Assembly (NCBI GenBank): GCA_963977105.1 | Contig: CAXBNI010000001.1 | Span: 186,001 to 250,000, forward strand | Reading direction: 5' to 3' | From: UBA2705 sp963977105 | GTDB lineage: Bacteria > Pseudomonadota > Alphaproteobacteria > Micavibrionales > Micavibrionaceae | DNA: 64,000 nucleotides | Part shown: one piece after another, positions 35,802 through 42,531 of the stretch | How positions within the stretch are numbered: position 1 is the first letter of the stretch | Layout: each line of letters opens with the position of its first letter | Program-made: the position numbers and the translations under genes | Notes under the pieces: generated by a model | What the model was told of the DNA's origin: nothing | Seen by the model: only the letters and a program-made list of their open reading frames with translations | Databases searched by the model: none

Positions 35802-36119
35802 TTAGGGGAGGGAACGAAGTCCCTGTTGTAAAGCTGAGGTTATGTAGTGCCTTGAAACATCATTTAAGGCATCTTTATTTATGGGGACTTCTAATTTCGT
35901 ACCTATTACCCTTGGTTTATCGCATCCCTCAAATAAATTTCCGTACTCTCCTGTATCGCCGTCAAGTCCGTGTAAGCTGTCATAAGTTTCTTGTGCAATC
36001 TTTGTTGCATGATTAATCAGCGCCTTTTTATTAAAGTCTGCTGTTGGAGTTAGGTTCACGATAATGCTTTTGCCGACACTTGCGTTATATGTTGATCTTA
36101 TTAGTTCTAATACTGACAT
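35802..36119 (-). CDS. Hypothetical protein, 105 aa
   Basis: Not recognised. A soluble protein with an N-terminal beta-alpha region and a Gly/Asp-rich middle (GLDGDTGEYGN). The ribosome site (GTGAGGAAA) and a very good promoter, TTGACT-N17-TATAAT, lie upstream on the minus strand, so expression is likely. It converges with the GFA-like gene, with only 12 bases between their stops, and its upstream region is shared with the end of carA on the same strand. Confidence 0.68.
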   Translation of the reverse strand: MSVLELIRSTYNASVGKSIIVNLTPTADFNKKALINHATKIAQETYDSLHGLDGDTGEYGNLFEGCDKPRVIGTKLEVPINKDALNDVSRHYITSALQQGLRSLP

Positions 36120-36139
36120 ATTTTCCTCACTTTTTAATA

Positions 36140-36168
36140 ATTATACATAATAAACGGGGCTAAGTCAA
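36140..36168 (-). promoter_or_regulatory. Promoter of the 105-aa gene (perfect -10)
   Basis: On the minus strand TTGACT is followed after 17 bases by TATAAT, about 20 bases before the start codon; one of the best promoters in the window. Confidence 0.65.
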
Positions 36169-36246
36169 GTTGAGTGAATGTGGGTGTTGTATTACCGCCA
36201 TTTGATTATTGCTATACTTTGTATATATGGTTTTATAGAATATTCA

Positions 36247-37434
36247 TTAAGATGCTTTTTTTGTAAATTTTTGCGTCATTAAATTAACAAAACGTTGAAA
36301 TAGATAGTGGCTATCATGTGGACCTGGTGATGATTCAGGGTGGTGCTGGACAGAAAAGAACGGGCGGTTCTTTGCCGCTATTCCCTCGCAGCTCTCATCA
36401 AATAGGCTTATATGAGTAAGCTCCACGTCGTCGGGCAGGGAGTTTGCAACGACTTCAAAGCCGTGGTTTTGCGATGTGATTTCAACTTTGCCTGTCGTCA
36501 GGTCTTTGACGGGGTGGTTTGCGCCCCGATGGCCGAAATGCATCTTCTGGGTTTTTCCGCCAAGGGCGAGGGCGAGTAATTGGTGGCCTAGGCAAATGCC
36601 GAATAGGGGCATATCTGCGTTTAAAATTTGTTCTAATGTATCTTTAATTTCGCTATATGTCGCGGCAGGGTCTCCGGGGCCGTTGGACAGGAAGATACCA
36701 TCTGGGCTTTGCGCCATAATGTCGTCAAAGCTTGACGTGCCTGACATGAGCACGACATTGCAGCCAGCATGAGTAAGGCTGCGCATGATGTTGTCCTTTG
36801 CTCCGAAATCAAGGGCGACGACTTTATAAGCGTTGTCAGCTTGCGTGGCTTTTGCATCACTGTAACCGCTGCGAATATCCCATGCGCCGGTTTGCCAGTT
36901 TTCAGTGCGGTTGCGCTGCGCTGTTTTAGCAAGGTTCTGCCCCGCTAGGCCAGACCAGTCTTGTATGGATTTGTAAATCGTATCTAAATCAAAAACGCCA
37001 CTTGCATCATAGGCGATCGCGCCTTTGGCGGACCCGTGATCGCGAAGTTTTTGTGTTAAGGCGCGGGTGTCAATGCCTGCTATGGCAGGCAGCTTGTGCT
37101 CAATCAACCATGCATCAAAGCTTTTATTTGCGCGCCAATTTGATGGTGCCGTTGGGCGCTCACGCGTGATCAGACCAAGGCATTGCGGCGCAGGGCTTTC
37201 AATGTCTTCGTCATTTACGCCCGTATTGCCAATATGGGGGAAGGTGAAGGTGATGATTTGCCCTGCATAACTCGGGTCGGTCAGGATCTCTTGGTAGCCG
37301 CTCATAGATGTGTTGAAGCAAATCTCGCCAATATTGACCATTTGCGCGCCGTAACCTGTACCCCAAAATACTTCACCGCTATCAAGCATAATTAAGGCAT
37401 TCGCATTCTTCGGCTGTGGTGCAAAATCGGTCAT
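36247..37434 (-). CDS. carA: Carbamoyl-phosphate synthase small subunit
   Basis: The 395-residue glutaminase subunit releases ammonia from glutamine and passes it to CarB for pyrimidine and arginine synthesis. The class I amidotransferase triad is intact: Cys in LFGICLGHQLLA, and His and Glu in FSVQHHPESSPG. The N-terminal domain has the NTSMSGYQEILTDPSY and HIGNTG segments of the family. The ATG at 37434 with AAGGAGAG upstream gives the normal start; a longer frame upstream is discarded. carB is not adjacent on this side. Confidence 0.97.
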   Translation of the reverse strand: MTDFAPQPKNANALIMLDSGEVFWGTGYGAQMVNIGEICFNTSMSGYQEILTDPSYAGQIITFTFPHIGNTGVNDEDIESPAPQCLGLITRERPTAPSNWRANKSFDAWLIEHKLPAIAGIDTRALTQKLRDHGSAKGAIAYDASGVFDLDTIYKSIQDWSGLAGQNLAKTAQRNRTENWQTGAWDIRSGYSDAKATQADNAYKVVALDFGAKDNIMRSLTHAGCNVVLMSGTSSFDDIMAQSPDGIFLSNGPGDPAATYSEIKDTLEQILNADMPLFGICLGHQLLALALGGKTQKMHFGHRGANHPVKDLTTGKVEITSQNHGFEVVANSLPDDVELTHISLFDESCEGIAAKNRPFFSVQHHPESSPGPHDSHYLFQRFVNLMTQKFTKKAS

Positions 37435-37581
37435 CTGGGCTCTCCTTAAAATGGGGCAATACGAGGCTGCAATATTCATCTGCGTAGAATCATAGCATCT
37501 ACATTTAATATTGTATTCTCGCGCTGTATGGTTATTATCCGTTTTTGAGGCAAAATTAAAGTATTTTTTTGAGAAAGTTTC

Positions 37582-38067
37582 ATGACAAAACGCATTGGTA
37601 TTTACCCAGGAACATTTGACCCGATAACCAAAGGTCATCTGCATATTATTCGCCGCGCCAGTAAACTGGTAGATCATTTAGTTGTCGGCGTTGCTAAAAA
37701 CGCCGGCAAAAAACCGCGTTTTAGCGCTGATGAACGCCTTGATATGGCGCAGACAGATATTGGCAACATGCCTGATAAGCACTGCGAAATCACGGTTGAA
37801 AGCTTTGACAATCTGCTTATACATTATGCAGCACAAAAAAGCGCATCATGCATCTTCCGTGGCCTGCGTGCGATTTCCGATTTCGAATATGAATTTCAAA
37901 TGACTGGCATGAACGCAAAATTGGATAAATCCATCGAAACTGTGTTTTTGATGGCATCTGATGAATGGCAGTTTGTGTCATCATCCTTCGTTAAAGAGAT
38001 CTGTGTCCTTGGCGGGGATGTGTCGCAGTTCGTTACGCCCTCTGTTTTGGATAAGCTGAAAGATTAG
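37582..38067 (+). CDS. coaD: Phosphopantetheine adenylyltransferase
   Basis: The penultimate enzyme of coenzyme A synthesis, 161 residues. The nucleotidyltransferase signature GTFDPITKGHL at the N-terminus holds the T/HxGH motif. The FRGLRAISDFEYEFQM block and the SSSFVKEI segment near the C-terminus complete the family pattern. It is divergent from carA, with about 150 bases between them. In many alphaproteobacteria coaD lies close to gyrA; here orphan genes separate them. Confidence 0.96.
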   Translation: MTKRIGIYPGTFDPITKGHLHIIRRASKLVDHLVVGVAKNAGKKPRFSADERLDMAQTDIGNMPDKHCEITVESFDNLLIHYAAQKSASCIFRGLRAISDFEYEFQMTGMNAKLDKSIETVFLMASDEWQFVSSSFVKEICVLGGDVSQFVTPSVLDKLKD

Positions 38068-38090
38068 GTTTGTGATCACCCTACAAACCT
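38066..38090 (+). terminator. Possible coaD terminator hairpin
   Basis: An 8-bp stem (AGGTTTGT/ACAAACCT) begins at the coaD stop codon, but there is no T-run, so termination here is uncertain. Confidence 0.35.
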
Positions 38091-38091
38091 A

Positions 38092-38120
38092 TTGACATAA
38101 TCCGTCCTGTGCTGTAGTTT
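38092..38120 (+). promoter_or_regulatory. Promoter of the 134-aa gene
   Basis: TTGACATAA at 38092, 17-base spacer, then TAGTTT, about 36 bases before the ATG. It begins right after the coaD hairpin. Confidence 0.45.
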
Positions 38121-38156
38121 AACCCTGCATTAAATGATAATATAAAGGAGGTCATC

Positions 38157-38561
38157 ATGGATGACGAACTTAAAACGACAGTACTTCATGAACTTGCAAG
38201 TATTTCTAACGTATTTTATGTGCATGCAAACAGTGTGCAAGAGATTAGCGCCGCGTTTGACAATAATGCGACGCCGGATGAAATGGCAACAATAATGAAG
38301 CTGTTTAATGATATTCAAGTTTTACAAGATGGCAGTTATGACCCAGGGCCATATGTTCTATTGGGCGCGAAGGCGGAAACTGAGGAAGAGTTTAATACGT
38401 TGGCGCAAAAGCAAATTGATTTTGCTGAACTTTATACGGCAATTGTATCAAGAGCTGTTCCGCAAGCAACGCTAGGCTCTTTGCTTGATAGTAAAGCGGA
38501 ATCACATAGAGATGGTTTCCAAGCCGCGAATGCGCCGAGCATTGCAAGGCTTTGTATTTAA
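38157..38561 (+). CDS. Hypothetical protein, 134 aa
   Basis: Not recognised. A soluble, acidic, mostly helical protein without signal peptide. AAAGGAGG a few bases before the ATG is a near-perfect ribosome site, and a TTGACATAA promoter is placed correctly, so it is very likely expressed. It lies between coaD and the tRNA-Lys gene. It does not visibly resemble the other orphan proteins in the window. Confidence 0.72.
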   Translation: MDDELKTTVLHELASISNVFYVHANSVQEISAAFDNNATPDEMATIMKLFNDIQVLQDGSYDPGPYVLLGAKAETEEEFNTLAQKQIDFAELYTAIVSRAVPQATLGSLLDSKAESHRDGFQAANAPSIARLCI

Positions 38562-38737
38562 AGTTTGAGGCCTGTATTTAATTGCAGGCCTTATGCTGTA
38601 GGTTTTGATAGAACTTTACGGTGCTTAGTTATATTTTTTTAGAAATTTCGATTTATCTAATAAATAATACTTGACGCGCGAAGTTGAAATCCATATACAT
38701 GTCTCAGCCTTTCAAAGGGCATAAGAATTTATGGTTT

Positions 38738-38813
38738 GACCGCTTAGCTCAGTTGGTAGAGCAACTGACTTTTAATCAGTAGGTCCAGGGTTCGAATCCC
38801 TGAGCGGTCACCA
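38738..38813 (+). tRNA. tRNA-Lys (anticodon UUU)
   Basis: The cloverleaf folds fully: acceptor GACCGCT/AGCGGTC, D arm GCTC...GAGC, anticodon stem ACTGA/TCAGT with loop CTTTTAA (anticodon TTT), T arm CAGGG/CCCTG with TTCGAAT loop, discriminator A, and CCA encoded in the DNA. No integrase or attachment repeat is seen beside it. Confidence 0.98.
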
Positions 38814-38925
38814 TTTCTTTCTTCTTGTGCTCATTATTCCCCCAAGATAAAGACGACATATTCTCTTGCTTTGCTGTGTATTATCCGCTATTTGTTTATA
38901 TGAAAAATAAACAAGGTGAAGCATA

Positions 38926-39471
38926 ATGACGCGCGTGGTTGTATTGGATACAGAATTAACAGGCTTGGAGCTGGACGATGGGGATAGGGTTATCTCTGTC
39001 GGGTTGGTTGAGGTTTTTAATGGCGTTGTTAGTGGCGTTGAGAAGGAGTGGGAGTTTGACCCTGAGGGGCGCAAGAGCCATCCTGATGCGGCGCTTATTC
39101 ATGGCCTGTCAGATGATTATTTAAAGGATAAGCCGCTTTTTAAAGATGTCGCGCAGGAAATTCTGGATTTTATTGATGGCGACGAAATTGTCCATCACTG
39201 TTGGTATGATAAAGTAAGTGACCACTCAACGGATGAGGACTTCATGAATATGGAGTTTCAAAAAGCTGGTTTTGGCGAAGTGGGGCATGGGCAGTGGCTG
39301 AACATCAAAAAATGGGCGCAGCAAATTGACCCACAACATAATAGCCTTGATTCAATGTTGGATCGTTATAACATAGACCGCACATCGCGTGCGCAATTTC
39401 ATGGCGCTTTGGTGGATGCACGTTTGACGGCTGAATATTACTTAAAAGTCGCGCCGCAATTTAAACCGTAA
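38926..39471 (+). CDS. DEDDh exonuclease-like protein (DnaQ fold)
   Basis: A 181-residue protein with the three exonuclease motifs of the DNA polymerase III epsilon/RNase T group: ExoI DTE (Asp8, Glu10), ExoII with Asp103 in TDEDFMNMEF and ExoIII with His159 and Asp164 (HGALVDA). Compared with typical members there are about eight extra residues between the ExoII histidines (HHCWYD, 90-95) and the ExoII aspartate. A helix-rich end follows. It could act in DNA repair or RNA trimming; it is not a replicative epsilon by length. The gene stands 112 bases after the tRNA. Confidence 0.85.
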   Translation: MTRVVVLDTELTGLELDDGDRVISVGLVEVFNGVVSGVEKEWEFDPEGRKSHPDAALIHGLSDDYLKDKPLFKDVAQEILDFIDGDEIVHHCWYDKVSDHSTDEDFMNMEFQKAGFGEVGHGQWLNIKKWAQQIDPQHNSLDSMLDRYNIDRTSRAQFHGALVDARLTAEYYLKVAPQFKP

Positions 39472-39559
39472 TTATTACGTTAAAAGGGCTTTACGTAAAC
39501 TGGTCTTTGTGCTAAAAAGTCTCCTTAATAAAAATATAAAAAAATTAGGGAGATAGGAT

Positions 39560-40825
39560 ATGCTTTCAAAGCTATATTCAGCAAGGAACTACGCCAGTGT
39601 GGCACTTCATTATACTGTTGTTGGTGGGTTAGCGGCAGCTGCGGTAGCTTTTGGGCAGCCTTGGGCTATTGCGGTTGGCATAGGCGTGGTTGCTGCGGTT
39701 ACGCCGCGGATGACAAAAGCCGCAAAGCGTTTTTTAGAAAATGACTTGAAAGAGCATCCTGACACGCATGATTTCTCACCCAATTTAAGAAAGACCGTCG
39801 ATGATCTTAGCCGTGAAGCCGGTATGGATATTGAAAACGGGCGCCAAAAAATATTTAGCTTCAAGCCAAAGCAATCATCTGCATCTGCAGAGCTAGATAT
39901 TGATAGTGCAAAGGGTTTTAAGGCAAAAAGACGTGCCTTTTTTGATTACATGATGCGCAAAACATTTGAAGAGGCGAATAAAACGCCAAATGCTGCGGCA
40001 TCCAATTTCGGTAAGCCTGTGATTATCATTTCAGAAAAGCTGTTAGAGCTTTTGGATGATGATGAACAAAAAGCGGTTCTCGCGCATGAATTTACGCATG
40101 CCGCAGCGGAGCATCAGCGTATTGCTTCGCCTAAAAACTTGGTTTCTAGCGCGGCAAAACTTAGCAATAGATGCATGGTGCTTATGGGCTATGTACAAAC
40201 AGGGATTGTTGGATTCTTGGCATCTTTAGGTGCAGGTATCGCGGCGGGGGTTTTGGTTGTTTCCGGTCATCCAAAAGGTAAGCTTGCAACAAAGAAGCCT
40301 GTAGAGGTTAATGTTGAGGACTGGGAAGAAGTCAAAAATGTGAAGCGTTTGTCTTCCGTGTTTAGTAGTGTTGCTATGGCGGGGACGATGACGTATTTCA
40401 ACCCAGCATTCCTTCCTATCTATTTAGGCGCGACAAGCATGAATATTGGCTTGAACCTAACTGAAAAAAGTATGTCACGTAGTCAAGAGTTTCAGGCAGA
40501 TAAAGGTGCAGTGCTTCTTGGTGCGAGCCCCCTCGCTTTGATTACGTCACTGCGTAAGATGGAGGCGTTAGTTGAGCGTAGCAAATGTAACTTCCTTGGT
40601 GTTGACGCGATGCCGAAGAAGGGCGAACTGAGCAAGGTGTGGAGTGAGTTAAACGCGACGCACCCAGCAACAGAAAAGCGTATCGCGCGTCTCGCTGATA
40701 TTGCCCGTGAAAATGGCTTTAAGTCAGCTGAAGTAGATAAGGCCGTGAGCGGCCCAGTGGAGATTAAGCATGTCGGTGATATTTCACGGGATGTATTTCA
40801 GGCCATGAATTTTTTTGTAGGTTAG
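39560..40825 (+). CDS. M48-family membrane metallopeptidase (HtpX-like)
   Basis: A 421-residue protein with an N-terminal hydrophobic region (about 15-50), the zinc site HEFTH (176-180), two further hydrophobic stretches (about 205-240 and 270-300), and the downstream glutamate ligand region SRSQEFQADKGA (Glu310, Asp314). This is the HtpX/Ste24-like plan for membrane-protein quality control. A ribosome site (AGGGAG) precedes the ATG. It is longer than E. coli HtpX (293 residues), with an extra soluble stretch before the zinc motif. It converges with a second M48 gene across a shared hairpin. Confidence 0.9.
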   Translation: MLSKLYSARNYASVALHYTVVGGLAAAAVAFGQPWAIAVGIGVVAAVTPRMTKAAKRFLENDLKEHPDTHDFSPNLRKTVDDLSREAGMDIENGRQKIFSFKPKQSSASAELDIDSAKGFKAKRRAFFDYMMRKTFEEANKTPNAAASNFGKPVIIISEKLLELLDDDEQKAVLAHEFTHAAAEHQRIASPKNLVSSAAKLSNRCMVLMGYVQTGIVGFLASLGAGIAAGVLVVSGHPKGKLATKKPVEVNVEDWEEVKNVKRLSSVFSSVAMAGTMTYFNPAFLPIYLGATSMNIGLNLTEKSMSRSQEFQADKGAVLLGASPLALITSLRKMEALVERSKCNFLGVDAMPKKGELSKVWSELNATHPATEKRIARLADIARENGFKSAEVDKAVSGPVEIKHVGDISRDVFQAMNFFVG

Positions 40826-40859
40826 TTTAGCGTTAAATTTTACGCCGCCTGCGTTACGG

Positions 40860-40890
40860 ATGCCGCTCTTTTGGGAGCGGCATTTACTTT
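40860..40890. terminator. Bidirectional terminator between the two M48 genes
   Basis: ATGCCGCTC/GAGCGGCAT forms a 9-bp stem with a TTTTGG loop. Its 19-base core is identical to the rpsU terminator at 21853. It lies between convergent stops, and its right arm abuts the stop of the minus-strand gene. Confidence 0.6.
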
Positions 40891-42038
40891 TCTGGACGTA
40901 TAAAGTGAATGTCTTTTTCTGATGTGCTATCCCAATCTATCTCAGGAATGAGAGGCAGGCCTTTTTTGCGCTTAGCGTAAACTTCATCTAAGGTTTTCTG
41001 TAGATAAACGAAGCGCTCCGCATTAGCTGGATGGGTGGAACGCTTATCAATGCCTTGTGCATCTCTCTCAACAGACGTGCGTCGCCAAAAAGCGATGCTG
41101 CCTGATGTGTCGTAACCGGCGCGCTCAGCGAAGTAAATGCCTATATAATCGGCCTCGCGTTCAAAATCAACGCTGTTGACCATATAAGCCTGTTGGGCGA
41201 TGCCTTCATAGACAAAGTCGGGGAGGCGATAATCCGTCATTTCCATGGCGTTGAATAAGGCGGTATTTGCGAGTTTACCAAGGGCGATATTGTCTTTGCC
41301 TTTCTGGATGTGTCGCATGATATTGTGGCCAACTTCATGGCCGATAACCATGGCGAGCTCTTCATCGCTTTGGGTGGCCTTATAAAAGCCGCGAGTCATG
41401 ATAACGCTGCGACCATTGGCGTAAGCATTAATCTCTGGGGCATGATAGTCATAGCGCAGTGGGTAGTTACAAACTGCATATGGGGCTGTTTGGACCTCAA
41501 TTTCTTCACTGTCGCGTAAAAGTAATAATTTTGCTGGGCGAGTAGAGCCTGTTTTTGAAAATGCTTTATATAGGTCTTTGTACTGCGTGCGGTTGCTTGA
41601 AACATTAACGCCGTTAATGGCAATAATTTTATCACCTGTCTTTATATTGGCTGTCTGTTCTGTGGTGTTTGCGTACACTTGATCAATTTGAAAGATGTGA
41701 TTGAGCTTATATAGCTGCTCAGCAATTTCTTTATGCTCGCCTTTCTTTGCAACGCTATCAATGTTCCATAGGGTGAAGCCATATTCAATGGCATCCTTGG
41801 TGCAAAATTCGGCGTTGGCTTTGAGGATTTGAAAGCTAATGTTCTCTAAGCGATTGCCCTCGTTTTTGAAGGCTTGATAAACCATTTCTTTTTGCAAGCG
41901 GATTTCAGTGTCGATCTCCGCTTTGCTTGCAGATTTGTATTTGGACACAGGGGCTGCGCATGCGCATAAGAGTAAAAGTGAAATGCACACCAGAATTTTT
42001 GCAGGCTTGTTGCTGATTTGCGAATAAGGTGAAGCCAT
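40884..42038 (-). CDS. M48-family lipoprotein metallopeptidase with PDZ domain
   Basis: A 384-residue protein starting at the ATG at 42038 (a TTG 12 bases upstream is less likely). A lipoprotein signal is present (hydrophobic core then LLLLCACAAP), so it is probably anchored in a membrane facing the periplasm. Residues about 125-180 form a PDZ-like domain (IKTGDKIIAINGVNV). The peptidase domain has HEVGHNIMRH and the EREADYIG glutamate. This is similar to BepA/LoiP-type outer-membrane quality-control proteases, though those lack PDZ; the match is to PDZ-containing M48C members. Substrates are not known. Confidence 0.9.
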   Translation of the reverse strand: MASPYSQISNKPAKILVCISLLLLCACAAPVSKYKSASKAEIDTEIRLQKEMVYQAFKNEGNRLENISFQILKANAEFCTKDAIEYGFTLWNIDSVAKKGEHKEIAEQLYKLNHIFQIDQVYANTTEQTANIKTGDKIIAINGVNVSSNRTQYKDLYKAFSKTGSTRPAKLLLLRDSEEIEVQTAPYAVCNYPLRYDYHAPEINAYANGRSVIMTRGFYKATQSDEELAMVIGHEVGHNIMRHIQKGKDNIALGKLANTALFNAMEMTDYRLPDFVYEGIAQQAYMVNSVDFEREADYIGIYFAERAGYDTSGSIAFWRRTSVERDAQGIDKRSTHPANAERFVYLQKTLDEVYAKRKKGLPLIPEIDWDSTSEKDIHFIRPEK

Positions 42039-42068
42039 AGTGTGCGCCAATAATAGTCTTTAAATGTA

Positions 42069-42108
42069 AAAAAAACGCCGTTATGATCAAACATAACGGC
42101 GTTTTTAG
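42069..42108. terminator. cspA terminator, perfect 15-bp stem
   Basis: AAAAACGCCGTTATG and its exact complement flank a 6-base loop, with A and T runs on either side, 17 bases after the cspA stop. It should work in both directions. Confidence 0.85.
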
Positions 42109-42123
42109 AAATTCTGTGTGCGA

Positions 42124-42330
42124 TTAAGCTACAGCTTTGATATTTCCAGCTGCTTCTTTGCCGCGACTCTCAACGATGTCAAACTCAACAGCTTGACCTT
42201 CAGTTAGAGTTTGCATACCAGCTTCATTTACTGCTGTGATGTGAACAAAAACGTCTTTGCCGCCATCTTCAGGTTGAATAAAGCCGAAACCCTTATCAGG
42301 GTTAAACCATTTTACGGTTCCAGTTGCCAT
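42124..42330 (-). CDS. cspA: Cold-shock domain protein
   Basis: A 68-residue single cold-shock domain with both RNA-binding motifs, KGFGFI and VFVHI, and the usual start MATGTVKWFN. It binds single-stranded nucleic acid and melts RNA structure. AAGGAAA precedes the ATG. A TTGACT element lies about 70 bases upstream at 42400-42405, which would leave a leader RNA, as often found for csp genes; the -10 is unclear. I cannot tell whether it is cold-induced or constitutive. Confidence 0.95.
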   Translation of the reverse strand: MATGTVKWFNPDKGFGFIQPEDGGKDVFVHITAVNEAGMQTLTEGQAVEFDIVESRGKEAAGNIKAVA

Positions 42331-42531
42331 GGGTATTTCCTTGCATAGTTAGTTAGTAGTTTATCAAGCATCTTATAAAAATTTTTTGCTTGATAGTCTA
42401 GTCAAGGCAATTCATTCCATAGATGTTGGAGTAGGTATGCCATAGGTGTGGATAAAATGCAAACAAAAACGTAGCATATTTGAAAATAAATTATTAAAGG
42501 GGCGAAATAAAGGGGCGGCGAGACCCCCCGT

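Noticed and set aside
38738..38813. tRNA-Lys as an integration site
   Set aside because: No integrase, no repeated tRNA 3' end and no change of gene style was found beside it.
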